In this document: in pieces, positions 35,101 through 44,267 of the stretch | Position numbering within the stretch: the stretch's first letter is position 1 | Layout: every line of letters starts with the position of its first letter | Assembly (NCBI RefSeq): GCF_000744735.1 | Contig: NZ_JQMM01000001.1 | Span: 1,178,001 to 1,242,000, forward strand | DNA: 64,000 nt | Direction: 5' to 3' | Source of the DNA: Porticoccus hydrocarbonoclasticus MCTG13d | GTDB lineage: Bacteria > Pseudomonadota > Gammaproteobacteria > Pseudomonadales > Porticoccaceae | Position numbers and translations under genes: made by a program | Notes under the pieces: generated by a model | What the model was told of the DNA's origin: nothing | Database searches by the model: none | The model's input: only the letters and a program-made list of their open reading frames with translations

Positions 35101-35320
35101 AATTCTGATGTCGACTGCCACGACAATTTTTGGACTCGCACCGCTGGTATTTATTCCGGGTGCCGGCACGGAACTCTATCGCGGAGTGGGGATTGTGGTG
35201 CTGGCGGGGATACTGATTTCCACCCTGATTACCCTCAGTTTTCTGCCGTGCTTACTGATCACTGCATTGCAATGGCGCGATCGCCACAAGCCATTGCAGC
35301 ATCCCTCCGCTGGTCAATGA
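32162..35320 (+). CDS. RND efflux permease
   Basis: The 1052-residue inner membrane transporter has twelve helices in the 1+5+1+5 arrangement with two large periplasmic loops (about 35-330 and 550-850). The TM4 proton-relay motif reads AIGMTLDNTIVVLESIE (Asp-Asn rather than Asp-Asp), and TM10-12 include GFVILLGTVVNNPILIVDHA. It lacks the classical drug-pump Asp pair, and the family assignment is to the general HAE/AcrB-like group with unknown substrate. It forms a two-gene operon with the adaptor upstream. Confidence 0.93.
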   Translation: MLDAGVKNGKLLAVIVLIICVLGIAAAFRIPVQMIPDLSVRTISVVTGWAGATPQDIEKEILIEQERYLRSLPNLQRMESVAETGRATIELEFPFGVDVNEALIRVANALSQVPSYPENVDQPQLISTSFSENAFMYFALRPKSGNPLGLDIDMIGDFVEDEVRPRLERVSGVSQVEVRGAAERQVQVHVDPARLAQRGLSLVDVRDAIRSRNRDISAGDIDDGKRRYLMRVVGRFRDLETLDNLILAHRNGSDILLKDVADVRMDHFEVRDLSYVDGERSISMAVRRESGSNVIQIKHDMLQAVAEVRRELLEPNGLEITLIGDDVRYVQSSVRGVVQNLAIGALLATLIMYLFLRSPRATFIGLMGIPVCTIAAFLGLLVFGRTINVISLAGIAFAIGMTLDNTIVVLESIEQARRRGLDRIEAAIAGVREVWPAVLASSMTTVLVFAPVLLVQEEAGQIYSDIAIAISSAIIASMLLAVFVVPAACARLGFGNGYGLTGETAERGSILRAVYWVTGSPLRRRTCLMVTMLSTVGAAWWLMPPAEYLPEGEEPKAFSSMFAPPGYNLQEIMVIGKEVQAILDASVNADPHLFDRGEARIPSLKYYSLRVSAGGLRVISEPTRDVDIQPMMDALTDLFTSYPGMRGFSGRGSIISSNQGGTRAVNLDISGPELDNLYQTAANAFRRAGDLFERPQLDSEPSSLTLDQPLVEIRPRWNRMAEVGFTADNFGFTIAALSDGAFTDEFFVEDDKVDIFLFSDAVRDQKLDQLAAQPILTPSGEVLPLGALAELVQTVDSDSLRRVDGRRTVTLLIIPPRDVALETAVARVRDVMVPAMQASGEVHKGVSMSISGAADQLDATRESLSSNLLVSVVLIYLLLVAIFSHWGFPLLILATVPLGIAGGIVGLVAINGVGSLMGILGFTSFHQPFDMITMLGFVILLGTVVNNPILIVDHARHNLRQGAESILAAVRGAVEARLRPILMSTATTIFGLAPLVFIPGAGTELYRGVGIVVLAGILISTLITLSFLPCLLITALQWRDRHKPLQHPSAGQ

Positions 35321-35406
35321 GGCCGACTGCTCTACAAAAACAGGTAGTGCCGGCCTGCCGGTAACCCGCTTCGGTTGGAATCTCGGAGATGCTGTTTCGG
35401 GTCCTC

Positions 35407-36864
35407 CTACTCTTCGTCGGGTATCTCCGTTTCTGCACCGATGTGATACGCAGCAAACCCGGCCATGACCACCTGATCCACGGCCATACCGATAATCCGT
35501 CCCGTATCACGTGCATGAATGGCGTGGCTGGCATTAGTGATCGGGTCGGTGACGACGCCCAACACCTGCCCTTTGATGACGCGGTCACCCAATTTTTTCT
35601 TGCTGAACAAAATGCCGGCGTGTTCGGCCCGGATCCAGTAGGAGTCATAGTGGATCGGTTCCGGTTTACCCCAGACAAACAGCCTCGAAATCATGTTCTG
35701 TTTTTCCATCAGGCTGTTGAGGCTGTTCACCCCGGCCTTGATCTGTTTTTCCTGGATGCGCAGGGATTCCCCAGACTCCATGGACACGGCAACGATACCC
35801 GCATCCAGTGCTGCAGTGCGTAGCATGCCTGTTGTCCCGCTGCTGTGAACCACTGCCATACGGTCGAACCCTTTGACGAATGTACGCACTTCAGCAATGT
35901 TCATATCGGCACGCAACTGTGGCAGGTTGGTGCGTTTTAGTGAGCCGGTATGGATATCCACCAGCATTGTGCAGTGGCTGATGATTTCGTTGAACAGTGA
36001 GTAAGCGATCCGGTCTGCCAGATTGCCGGTGGGATTGCCGGGAAAATGGCGATTGAGATCGCGCCTGTCGGATAAGTAGCGACTACCCTGCTGGAAACCC
36101 TGTAGATTGACAATGGGCACACCGATCACCCGTCCGGCCAGCATTTCCGGATCCAGGTCGTAGAGAGTGCGGCGAACAATTTCGATGCCGTTCAGTTCAT
36201 CGCCATGGACAGCCCCGGTCAGGCACAGGGTTGGCCCGGGTTTTGAACCATTCACTACCAGTACGGGTGTGGATTGAGACAGCCCGGCAATCTGCATGCC
36301 CGAAGACCAAGACAGCCGGGTCGAGGTGCCTGGCATGATTTCCGTGCCGAGCAAGGTAATAGCTCTCGCCACCTCTTTTGTGGGATCGGTATCAGACGCA
36401 TTGGTGGATTCTGGGTTGGACGCCTGATCATTGGATACAGTTGGCGTAACCTCGTGGGGGTCTTTGGGTGTTGTTTCCGTTGCGGTTTTTGGCTCTGGCT
36501 CTGGTTCTGGCTCTACAGTCTCGCTGGCTCCCGTCTCCGGGAAAAAGGATTGAACCCCAGGTGGTGGGGCCAGCTCTTTCAGGTTAATGTGCGGGGCAAT
36601 TTTCTTTTTTTTGGGGGAGGATTCGGGGTCTTCTGAGGCTCCAGCTTGATCCGGGTGCGATATTTTTCTGGCGTGGTCGATATTTTTTCGAAGGGGTTTG
36701 GACGATTCAATATCCTCGACATTTTCATCATCGGCGGCTTCAGTTTCGGCCTCCTCAAATTCCAGTTGGCTCTCCGCCAGAGCGGGTATGCAGGGCAGGC
36801 AATACAGCAGGCTGGCCAGCAGGATGCGGGGTGCCAGTGTGGACAACGGGTGGTTCATTGACAT
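35407..36864 (-). CDS. Exported succinylglutamate desuccinylase/aspartoacylase-type zinc hydrolase
   Basis: 485 residues: a signal peptide (about 1-30, ending PALA), a 130-residue acidic, Pro/Glu-rich disordered linker (PEPEPEPK stretch near 119-126), then an M14-like AstE/ASPA domain with zinc ligands in GAVHGDELNG (His220, Glu223) and DIHTG (His305), and a C-terminal barrel-like domain. The family cleaves N-acyl or amide bonds of amino acids. Its start overlaps the ATPase gene by 10 bp, making it the last gene of the peptide ABC operon; it may process peptides or acyl-amino acids in the periplasm before import (inference). Confidence 0.88.
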   Translation of the reverse strand: MSMNHPLSTLAPRILLASLLYCLPCIPALAESQLEFEEAETEAADDENVEDIESSKPLRKNIDHARKISHPDQAGASEDPESSPKKKKIAPHINLKELAPPPGVQSFFPETGASETVEPEPEPEPKTATETTPKDPHEVTPTVSNDQASNPESTNASDTDPTKEVARAITLLGTEIMPGTSTRLSWSSGMQIAGLSQSTPVLVVNGSKPGPTLCLTGAVHGDELNGIEIVRRTLYDLDPEMLAGRVIGVPIVNLQGFQQGSRYLSDRRDLNRHFPGNPTGNLADRIAYSLFNEIISHCTMLVDIHTGSLKRTNLPQLRADMNIAEVRTFVKGFDRMAVVHSSGTTGMLRTAALDAGIVAVSMESGESLRIQEKQIKAGVNSLNSLMEKQNMISRLFVWGKPEPIHYDSYWIRAEHAGILFSKKKLGDRVIKGQVLGVVTDPITNASHAIHARDTGRIIGMAVDQVVMAGFAAYHIGAETEIPDEE

Positions 36865-38537
36865 GACGTCTCCGGTTTGGTCGGTGCCCGGCCGGATCGT
36901 GTCTGCAGGAAAGATTCATTCAATCTCGGTACAGCATCCAGCAGGGTTTTTGTATGAAGATTTTGCGGATCTGCCATAACGGCTGCGGTGCGCCCTGTCT
37001 CGACAAGACGCGCTTTATGCATCACCGCCATCCGGTCTGCCAGATAATCCACTACGCCCATATTGTGGGTGATAAATAACATACCGATGCCCTCTTCGTC
37101 GACCAGCTCCCGGAGCAGACGGAGTATGCCGGCCTGAACGGAGACATCCAGAGCCGAGGTGATTTCATCACACAGAATAAAACGGGGCTCCAGCACCAGT
37201 GCTCTGGCAATGGCCAGCCGCTGCCGCTGCCCGCCGGAAAATTCATGAGGGTAGCGCCACAGGCTGTCGGCGGGCATCTCCACGCGTTCTAGAAACCGCA
37301 CGGCCCGTCGGGTTCGTGCGTTGTCATCTTCGCCAATGCCGTGCACCCGCATCGGTTCTATCAGCGACGTATGAATGGGTAGTCTGGGGTTGAGGCTGGA
37401 GCCGGGGTCCTGGAAGACCACTTGCATGCGACGTCGTAAGGGGCGCATTTCAGCGCGGCTCAGGTGGGTAATATCCCGTCCTTCCAGGTGAATGCTACCC
37501 GTGGTTGCTGTCTGCAAACGGAGTAATGCCCGCCCCAGTGTGGTTTTCCCGCATCCGGATTCGCCCACCAGTGCCACGACCTCTCCGGCATTGACCTGCA
37601 GTGAGACCCCGTCAACCGCATGAAATTGATCGACGATACGCCGCATCAGGCCCTGGCGTATTGGAAAGTAAACCGAGAGATTATCCACCGCCAGTAAAGT
37701 CTGTGTTGAGGCTGGCGGTCGGGGCGAGCGGGCCAGCCGCTCCGGCAGTGCCGCAATCAGGCTGCGGGTATAGGCATGTTGCGGATTGCTCAGCACGTCA
37801 AAGGTTTTGCCGCTCTCGACCAGTTCGCCATGTCGCATGACACCTACCGTATCAGCTATCTGGGCCACCACACCGAAGTCATGGGTGATAAATAACATGC
37901 CCATGCCATAGCGGGCCTGTAACTCGCGCATCAGTTTGAGGATTTCTGCCTGCACCGTGACATCCAGGGCTGTGGTGGGCTCATCGGCGATTAACAGCGC
38001 GGGTTCACAGATCAGTGCCATGGCAATCATCACCCTCTGCCGCTGGCCACCGGACAGGCGATGGGGATACTCGAGGATGCGGTTGGCAGGGTCAGAGATC
38101 AACACTTCTTCCAGTGCTGTCAGAATACGCCCACGTCTGGCCTCGGCATTCAGGCCAGGCCGGTGTATCCGGAGGACTTCATCCAGTTGCTCGCCGATGG
38201 TCAGCACCGGGTTCAGTGAGGTCATGGGTTCCTGGAAAATCATGCCGATGCGCCGGCCGCGGACACTGCGTAGTTGTTCATCAGTGGCGCTGAGTAATTC
38301 GAGGACTTCGCCATCCGGCTCATGCAGCCATACCCGGCCGTCGGGGTGACGGAACCGGTCGGCGGGTAATAACCCCATGATCGAGAGTGCTGTCACGGAT
38401 TTTCCACTGCCGGATTCGCCTACCAAACAATAGGTCTCACCGGCATTCACCGTCAGGCTGATGCCATTCACTGCTCGCAGCCAGTTGTCGGTTTCGCCCA
38501 GTTCCGTGACCAGTGATTCCACCTCAAGCAACTTCAC
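36855..38537 (-). CDS. Peptide ABC transporter, double ATPase (YejF-type)
   Basis: The 560-residue protein carries two ABC domains. The first has Walker A GESGSGKSV, signature LSGGQRQRVMIAMAL and Walker B LLIADEPTTALD; the second has GESGCGKTTLGRALL, FSGGQRQRLAIARAL and FILCDEITSALD. This is the Yej/Opp/Dpp-type fused ATPase for oligopeptide import. It overlaps the permease gene by 4 bp (38534-38537) and the hydrolase gene by 10 bp, within a five-gene operon starting near 42993. Confidence 0.95.
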   Translation of the reverse strand: MKLLEVESLVTELGETDNWLRAVNGISLTVNAGETYCLVGESGSGKSVTALSIMGLLPADRFRHPDGRVWLHEPDGEVLELLSATDEQLRSVRGRRIGMIFQEPMTSLNPVLTIGEQLDEVLRIHRPGLNAEARRGRILTALEEVLISDPANRILEYPHRLSGGQRQRVMIAMALICEPALLIADEPTTALDVTVQAEILKLMRELQARYGMGMLFITHDFGVVAQIADTVGVMRHGELVESGKTFDVLSNPQHAYTRSLIAALPERLARSPRPPASTQTLLAVDNLSVYFPIRQGLMRRIVDQFHAVDGVSLQVNAGEVVALVGESGCGKTTLGRALLRLQTATTGSIHLEGRDITHLSRAEMRPLRRRMQVVFQDPGSSLNPRLPIHTSLIEPMRVHGIGEDDNARTRRAVRFLERVEMPADSLWRYPHEFSGGQRQRLAIARALVLEPRFILCDEITSALDVSVQAGILRLLRELVDEEGIGMLFITHNMGVVDYLADRMAVMHKARLVETGRTAAVMADPQNLHTKTLLDAVPRLNESFLQTRSGRAPTKPETSCQ

Positions 38538-39733
38538 GCGCGTTTGCTCCGATTGGTGTGGGGATCCACCGCATCCCGCAGCGACTCACCGAGCAGGTTG
38601 TAGGAAAACACCGTCAGAAAAATCGCTCCGCCGGGAAAAACCGCCAGCCACCAGTTGAAGGTGGAGGATTGCACCGCCTGATTAAGCAGCTGTCCCCAGG
38701 AGGGGTCATCAATCAGTCCCAGCCCGAGAAAGCTCAATGTCGCCTCTGCCAGAATGGCGGAAGCAACCCCGAAACTGGTGGCGACCAGCAGCGGCGCCAG
38801 CCCGTTTGGCAGCATGTGACGAAACAGTATGGAGCGCAGTGGTAGCCCACAGGCGACGGCGGCCTGCACAAAATCCTGCTGCCGCAGTTTCAGGAATTCT
38901 GCACGAACGTAGCGGGCATAACCCGACCAGGCCGTGATGCCGATGATGACCATCATCATGTAGATGGAGCGACCAAAAAAAGCCACAAAAGACAGCAACA
39001 GAAAGAGGGTCGGGATGGCTTCAAAAATTTCCACCAGCCGCATGCCGATAATATCCACGATGCCGGAAAAATAGCCCATCAGACCACCGATGATGGTGCC
39101 GATCACCAGGGCAATACCGGTGGCGATAAAACCGATGCCCAGGGCGATACGGGAAGCGTGAATCATTCGTGAGGCGACATCGGCACCGTTTTCATCTGTC
39201 CCCATCCAGTGAGTGCGCTGTTCCGAGGTGAGCAGTGGCGATTCGATACCGGTGTCCGCATAGTCGCGCAGGTAATCCTTCGCCGAGTAGGGGATGGGCG
39301 CGAGGATAATTGTTTCAACCTTGCCGGTAGACTCCAGCTCGCGATATTGCTCATAGATCACCAGGGCCGGTGGCGATACCACGGTATAGGCAATCATTGC
39401 GGTGAGTCCCAGCCCAACCATTGCCGAGAGAAACTTTTTCCACAAAGGAAGGGGCAACAGCGCAATCACCAGAATCATGGGGAGGCCGGTCAACCAGACC
39501 CAGTCGAGTGCGGTCATATGTTGCAGCAGCGGGCTGCTGGCCTGTCCGTCCACCACTAGGTAAAGGGGGTGACTGCTGGCCAGAAAAGGGGAAAATGTGG
39601 CAATAATCACCAGCAGGCCAATCCAGCTGAGGCCAATGCGAGCACTGGTGCGTCCCAGCAATGAAACAGCTACTTGCGTTGTCCAGGGCTGGGAGGGCTG
39701 TTTCATATCAGTGTCAGCGGATAACTCAGTCAT
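38534..39733 (-). CDS. Peptide ABC transporter permease (YejE/OppC-type), enlarged
   Basis: I set the start at ATG 39733 (399 residues), overlapping the preceding permease stop by 8 bp; the longer frame is not needed. The C-terminal half is a normal BPD permease with the EAA loop LRQQDFVQAAVACGLPLRSI and the RHMLPNGLAPLLV segment. Between the first membrane helix and the TMD there is about 100 residues of extra sequence including two more hydrophobic stretches (LDWVWLTGLPMILVIALL, SAMVGLGLTAMIAYTVV), so it is longer than typical OppC (about 300). Confidence 0.92.
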   Translation of the reverse strand: MTELSADTDMKQPSQPWTTQVAVSLLGRTSARIGLSWIGLLVIIATFSPFLASSHPLYLVVDGQASSPLLQHMTALDWVWLTGLPMILVIALLPLPLWKKFLSAMVGLGLTAMIAYTVVSPPALVIYEQYRELESTGKVETIILAPIPYSAKDYLRDYADTGIESPLLTSEQRTHWMGTDENGADVASRMIHASRIALGIGFIATGIALVIGTIIGGLMGYFSGIVDIIGMRLVEIFEAIPTLFLLLSFVAFFGRSIYMMMVIIGITAWSGYARYVRAEFLKLRQQDFVQAAVACGLPLRSILFRHMLPNGLAPLLVATSFGVASAILAEATLSFLGLGLIDDPSWGQLLNQAVQSSTFNWWLAVFPGGAIFLTVFSYNLLGESLRDAVDPHTNRSKRA

Positions 39734-41108
39734 AACTGACCCTCGGATCGACAATGGCATAGGCAATATCTGCCAGCAGGTAGCCAAACAGTGTCAGCAG
39801 ACCGGATATCAGTGTGACGGATAGCACCAGCTCCCGATCCCTGGTCTGCACAGCTTCCACCGCCAGTTTTCCCATCCCGTCGATACTGAAGATACTTTCC
39901 ACAATCACCGAACCTGCCAACAGACTGGGCAGCAGGGTGGCCGATACCGTAATCAGTGGCAGAAGGGAGTTGCGAAATACATGCCGCCACAGAACAGTTT
40001 CTTCGTCCACCCCTTTGGCCCGGGCAGTGCGCGCATAGTCAGCGGCCAGATTTTCCAGCAGTGACGAGCGTGTCAGCTTGGCAAGAAAGGCCAATCCGCC
40101 GTAGGACAGTGCAATGATCGGCAGCACCAGATGCCAGAGCCGATCGAGCAGGTAGCCGCCCTGCATCACCTCGACGCCCAGATATCGGGACAATGTCAAT
40201 CCCCCGCCCAGACCGATTGCGCCCGCCAAAGCAATACGGAAACCGGGGTGTTGCATCCCGGCCAACAGGCTGGTCAGCAGCCCCAGTGAAGCCGCCAGCA
40301 ATACATGCAAACCGCCCAGCCAATGGCCCCCGAGATCCCATGCCATGGTATAACCGAGCAGTGCCCCAATGGTGAACCCACCGCACTGGCGGGCAATTTT
40401 GGGTGCGGAGGTCGCCGCGCCAATCAGCAGCACTGTGACGGTCACAACGCAAGCCACTGCAATCAGCAAATCGCTGCCATTGGCAAACAGGGGCAGAAAG
40501 GTCTGATCGACGGTTTCTCGCTGCATCAGACCGCCGGTGGGAAACCAGCGCCAGTATTGTTCGGAGGCAAAGAAACCGATAAACAGCACTCCGGCCAGCA
40601 TGCTGGGCACTGACCACAGCCCCAGCAGAAAGATATTCGAGGCCACATCGAAGCGCCCGCCCCGCTGCCGCGCTGCCTGTACACCGATGCTGATGGCAAT
40701 TGCATAAATGAGGGGGATGGAAATCAGGTTAAGCAGCAGGGTGATGGGCAGGCGTTCCGCCAGCAAATCCATCACCGGACGGCCGTAGCGAAAGCTGGTG
40801 CCCAGGTCCGCACCTTTCCACAGGGAGAATGTACCGAGCGTGCCATCCGGCTCCCGTTCGAAACCGATCGGCGAAATATTGTTCAGCCAACGCAGGTATT
40901 GCACCGGTGCCGGTTGATCCAGCCCATAGAGCTTGTTGTAGTAGTCCTCCAAAGCCCGGCGACTCTCCGGCTCCAGTTCCATGCCGTCTACCAGCGACTG
41001 GGCTGTAATGCCGCCCGGGGCCGCGGCCATGACAATAAAGACCACCAGTGTGATACCGAGCAGGGTCGGTATCATCAGCAAGGTGCGACGTATTAAATAA
41101 TTCAGCAT
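39726..41108 (-). CDS. Peptide ABC transporter permease (YejB/OppB-type), enlarged
   Basis: I use ATG 41108 (MLNYLIRRTLLMIPTLLGIT, the standard N-terminus), giving 460 residues; OppB is usually 310-365. The standard DPP-family EAA region is present near the C-terminus (ADYARTARAKGVDEETVLWRH). An insert of about 100 residues around 220-310 holds three extra hydrophobic segments (LLIAVACVVTVTVLLIGAA, FTIGALLGYTMAWDLGGHWL, VLLAASLGLLTSLLAGM). It lies 7 bp after the binding protein gene. Confidence 0.92.
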   Translation of the reverse strand: MLNYLIRRTLLMIPTLLGITLVVFIVMAAAPGGITAQSLVDGMELEPESRRALEDYYNKLYGLDQPAPVQYLRWLNNISPIGFEREPDGTLGTFSLWKGADLGTSFRYGRPVMDLLAERLPITLLLNLISIPLIYAIAISIGVQAARQRGGRFDVASNIFLLGLWSVPSMLAGVLFIGFFASEQYWRWFPTGGLMQRETVDQTFLPLFANGSDLLIAVACVVTVTVLLIGAATSAPKIARQCGGFTIGALLGYTMAWDLGGHWLGGLHVLLAASLGLLTSLLAGMQHPGFRIALAGAIGLGGGLTLSRYLGVEVMQGGYLLDRLWHLVLPIIALSYGGLAFLAKLTRSSLLENLAADYARTARAKGVDEETVLWRHVFRNSLLPLITVSATLLPSLLAGSVIVESIFSIDGMGKLAVEAVQTRDRELVLSVTLISGLLTLFGYLLADIAYAIVDPRVSYD

Positions 41109-41115
41109 CGGCAGT

Positions 41116-42993
41116 TCAGCGATTGCGCTGGCGATCGGCCGGAACGTAGATCTCCACCGGCACACTCATGAGGTTTAGGCCCAGCCCGGTTTTTTCCAGG
41201 TTGCTGATTCGATCATCCACAAAAGCCAGGGTGTTGCGGCGGAACAGGAACGTGTAAGGCTGGTCTTCCACCAGAATGCGTTCTGCCTTGTGCCAAAGCT
41301 TCATGCGCTTTTCTTCATCGACTTCGCCGCGCGCCGCATCAATGGTGGCATCCAGTTCCGGGTTGCTGTAGTTAATGAAATTGTCACCGTTTTCCATGGA
41401 CTGGCTGGAGTGGAACATCTGGTAAATATCGATTTCGATACCGGAAGTCCAGCCGAGGGTGATGGCATCAAAATTCTTTTGCCGCAGGTCCTCTACCATC
41501 ACCGACCACTCGGTGGGTTTCGGTTTCATCAGAATGCCTGCGCGGGCATAGAGATCCCTGAGGAACAGCACCATCCGCCGGGTATCATCGTTATCCTGGA
41601 AGAAGGTCAGCTCAAACTCAAAGTTTGTGCCATCCTCTGCCTGCAGAATGCCGTCACCGTTGCGATCGACAAAGCCCGCCTCGGCAAGTAACCGTTTGGC
41701 TTTTTCCATATCACGGGGGAAGGGCTGGTTTTCGGGGTTGTGCTGCGACGATCCCGGCATAAACGGGCTCACTGCCGGTTGACCGTAGCCGAGAAAAATT
41801 TCCTCGAGCATGCGCTCCACGTCAGTCAGCAGCGACATGGCCATGCGTACCCGGGTATCGCTGAAAAGGCTGTTTTTGCCGCCGCGTTGCTGGTTCCAGG
41901 CAATGAAGCTGTAGCCGGCTGTAGGGCTCATGTACTCAAAATGCTTGCTGCGTTCGCTGATACCCGGGTCGTCAAGCAGGCGCTGATATTCCCGTGGGCG
42001 AGCTCCGTAAACATCGATATCCCCGTTGCGGAAGGTGGTGAGGCGGGCGCTGTCATTTTCAATAATACGCCACACAATCCGGTCGAAAGATCCATCCACC
42101 GGCCCCCAGTAGCGGGGGTTGCGCTCCAGCTCAACCCGGCCCTGGTCGGGGGTCCAGTTTTCCGGATCCTTGAGTCGATACGGGCCTGAACCCAGCAACA
42201 GTCCACGGCTCTCATTAAAGGTGCGAGGTTCATCCAGGAAGCGCTTATAGAAATGTTCCGGGAGGATCGTCAAGCCACCCGCCAGTTGCAGGCTGTTAAA
42301 GTAGGGTTCCTTGAAAACAAATTCCACGTGGTAATTGTCCAGCGCGGTGACCCGCTCAATCCGTGACAGATAGGCACGGCTTCGCGGTGCGGCTATGGCC
42401 TCGTTCATGATGAATTCAAACGTGAACTGCACATCCTTGGCGGTCATGGCTATCCCGTCGGAGAAGCTGATATCGCGGCGCAGGGTAAAGTTGATAGTGA
42501 GTCCGTCATCGGATATCTGCCAGTCTTCTGCCAGCAGCCCGCTCCACTCCAGTGTGTCCGGATCCCGAACCAGCAGGGATTCGAGAACATATTGCTGTAC
42601 TTCCGAGGAGTAGGCGTCGCCCGAGACCAGCGGTGTCAGGGTGGTTAGGCCGCTGCCGAATGCCAGTATCAGCCAGTCCCCCTGGGCATAATTGGCCTGT
42701 TGTGTGGCCAGTCTTGCCCGCTCAAAGGCATCTGTCCGGTCAGCGGTGTCAGTCGAGCGGCCATCCACCTCGGACGTATCGATACGTGCAGTGCGGACGG
42801 TCTGTTCCAGGTTGCGTAAAACGCCCCGGGTAGAGCGAATATCCTGAGCCTGCTCCTGCATCAGCCGGGTGATATCGTTCATGCGGGTCCACTGCCGGTC
42901 TATCTGGATCATCAGTAGCAGCATCAGCAGACCAAGTGCGCCGATGCCGAGCCAGAATGCAATCCGGCTGATACCCATGTTGCCATTTTTCAT
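41116..42993 (-). CDS. Membrane-anchored family 5 peptide-binding protein with N-terminal coiled coil
   Basis: The 625-residue protein has an uncleaved-looking N-terminal membrane helix (about 10-31, IAFWLGIGALGLLMLLLMIQ), a predicted coiled coil (about 32-70), a linker, and an SBP_bac_5 domain from about 98 to 610 (LEWSGLLAEDWQISDDGLT, FTLRRDISFSDG, SFIAWNQQ). Ordinary Gram-negative peptide-binding proteins are freely periplasmic with a cleaved signal; this one seems tethered to the inner membrane on a stalk. It is the first gene of the operon with two permeases, ATPase and exported hydrolase. Confidence 0.9.
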   Translation of the reverse strand: MKNGNMGISRIAFWLGIGALGLLMLLLMIQIDRQWTRMNDITRLMQEQAQDIRSTRGVLRNLEQTVRTARIDTSEVDGRSTDTADRTDAFERARLATQQANYAQGDWLILAFGSGLTTLTPLVSGDAYSSEVQQYVLESLLVRDPDTLEWSGLLAEDWQISDDGLTINFTLRRDISFSDGIAMTAKDVQFTFEFIMNEAIAAPRSRAYLSRIERVTALDNYHVEFVFKEPYFNSLQLAGGLTILPEHFYKRFLDEPRTFNESRGLLLGSGPYRLKDPENWTPDQGRVELERNPRYWGPVDGSFDRIVWRIIENDSARLTTFRNGDIDVYGARPREYQRLLDDPGISERSKHFEYMSPTAGYSFIAWNQQRGGKNSLFSDTRVRMAMSLLTDVERMLEEIFLGYGQPAVSPFMPGSSQHNPENQPFPRDMEKAKRLLAEAGFVDRNGDGILQAEDGTNFEFELTFFQDNDDTRRMVLFLRDLYARAGILMKPKPTEWSVMVEDLRQKNFDAITLGWTSGIEIDIYQMFHSSQSMENGDNFINYSNPELDATIDAARGEVDEEKRMKLWHKAERILVEDQPYTFLFRRNTLAFVDDRISNLEKTGLGLNLMSVPVEIYVPADRQRNR

Positions 42994-43133
42994 GCTGATC
43001 CGCCCATGTCTGCTGTGCTATCCGATAACCGTTCTGTTGTATGAGTACTTCCAGTGCAGTGCGTTCAACCGCAGCGGGGTATATTACCGAACTTGTTGAA
43101 TGAAGGGTGGCTCGTCACAGCCGTTAACCACCG

Positions 43134-44267
43134 TTATCCTGACAGGTTTTCCAGCGCATCACGAAGATGGGCGACCGTGCGCTCGATGTTGTGCAGCTTA
43201 TCGAGACCGAATAGCCCAATTCTGAAGGTTCTGAAGCCGGCTGGCTCGTCACATTGCAAGGGTACGCCCGCGGCAATTTGCAGCCCCTGTTCCATAAATT
43301 TCCTGCCATTGTGGATATCCGGGTCATCCGTATAGCAGACCACGACGCCGGGTGCCTGAAAGCCCTCGGCGGCAACACTCTTGAAACCCCGGTCAGTGAG
43401 AAGCTGGCGAACCTTCTGTCCCAATTCGAGCTGTTCCTGTTTCACTTTGTCAAAACCATAGCTTTCGGTTTCCTGCATGGTGTCGCGGAATTTCAGCAGG
43501 GCGTCGGTGGGCATGGTGGCGTGGTAGGCGTGGCCACCATTCTCATAGGCTTCCATGATCTGTAGCCATTTGCGCAGGTCGCAGGCAAAGCTGCTGCTGG
43601 TCGTGTGATCAATACGCTGTCGCGCTTCTTTGCCCAGCATGACCAGCGCACTGCAGGGAGATGCGCTCCAGCCTTTTTGCGGTGCACTGATCAGGATATC
43701 GACGCCACAGGCCTGCATATCCACCCAGAGCGTGCCCGACGCAATGCAGTCGAGCACAAACAGGCCTCCCACCGCGTGAACGGCATCCGCCACCGCTCGA
43801 ATATAGTGGTCGGGCAGGAGCATGCCAGCGGCGGTTTCCACGTGGGGTGCAAAAACCATTGCCGGTTTTTCTGCGTGAATCCAGGCGGTGACTTCATCAA
43901 TGGGAGCGGGCGCCAGTGACGGTTGTTCGGGATCATCGTCCACTGGCCGTGCTTTCATCACGGTAATATCGTCGCTGATTTTTCCCATTTCCAGGATCTG
44001 GCTCCAGCGATAGCTGAACCAGCCGTTGCGAATCACCAGACATTTCTTGTCCGTGGCGAACTGACGCGCTACCGCTTCCATACCGTAGGTGCCGCCACCG
44101 GGGACCACCACAACGGCCTCGGCGTGGTAAACCTGCTTTAATGTGCTGGATATGTCATTCATCACCGTCTGAAAACGTTTGGACATGTGATTCAGTGAGC
44201 GGTCGGTGAAGACCACGGAATATTCCAGTAAACCGCTGGGATCGGTATCGGACAGTAGGCCTGGCAT
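43134..44267 (-). CDS. Class V aminotransferase (alanine-glyoxylate/serine type)
   Basis: 377 residues. The PLP-binding Lys is in ISAPQKGWSASPCSA (about residue 197), with PGGGTYGMEAVARQFA for cofactor phosphate binding and FVLDCIASG carrying the Asp. The overall pattern is that of fold-type I class V transaminases such as alanine-glyoxylate, serine-glyoxylate or 2-aminoethylphosphonate enzymes; the substrate cannot be fixed from sequence alone. It is on the same strand as the peptide ABC operon but 140 bp upstream of it, and may have its own promoter. Confidence 0.88.
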   Translation of the reverse strand: MPGLLSDTDPSGLLEYSVVFTDRSLNHMSKRFQTVMNDISSTLKQVYHAEAVVVVPGGGTYGMEAVARQFATDKKCLVIRNGWFSYRWSQILEMGKISDDITVMKARPVDDDPEQPSLAPAPIDEVTAWIHAEKPAMVFAPHVETAAGMLLPDHYIRAVADAVHAVGGLFVLDCIASGTLWVDMQACGVDILISAPQKGWSASPCSALVMLGKEARQRIDHTTSSSFACDLRKWLQIMEAYENGGHAYHATMPTDALLKFRDTMQETESYGFDKVKQEQLELGQKVRQLLTDRGFKSVAAEGFQAPGVVVCYTDDPDIHNGRKFMEQGLQIAAGVPLQCDEPAGFRTFRIGLFGLDKLHNIERTVAHLRDALENLSG

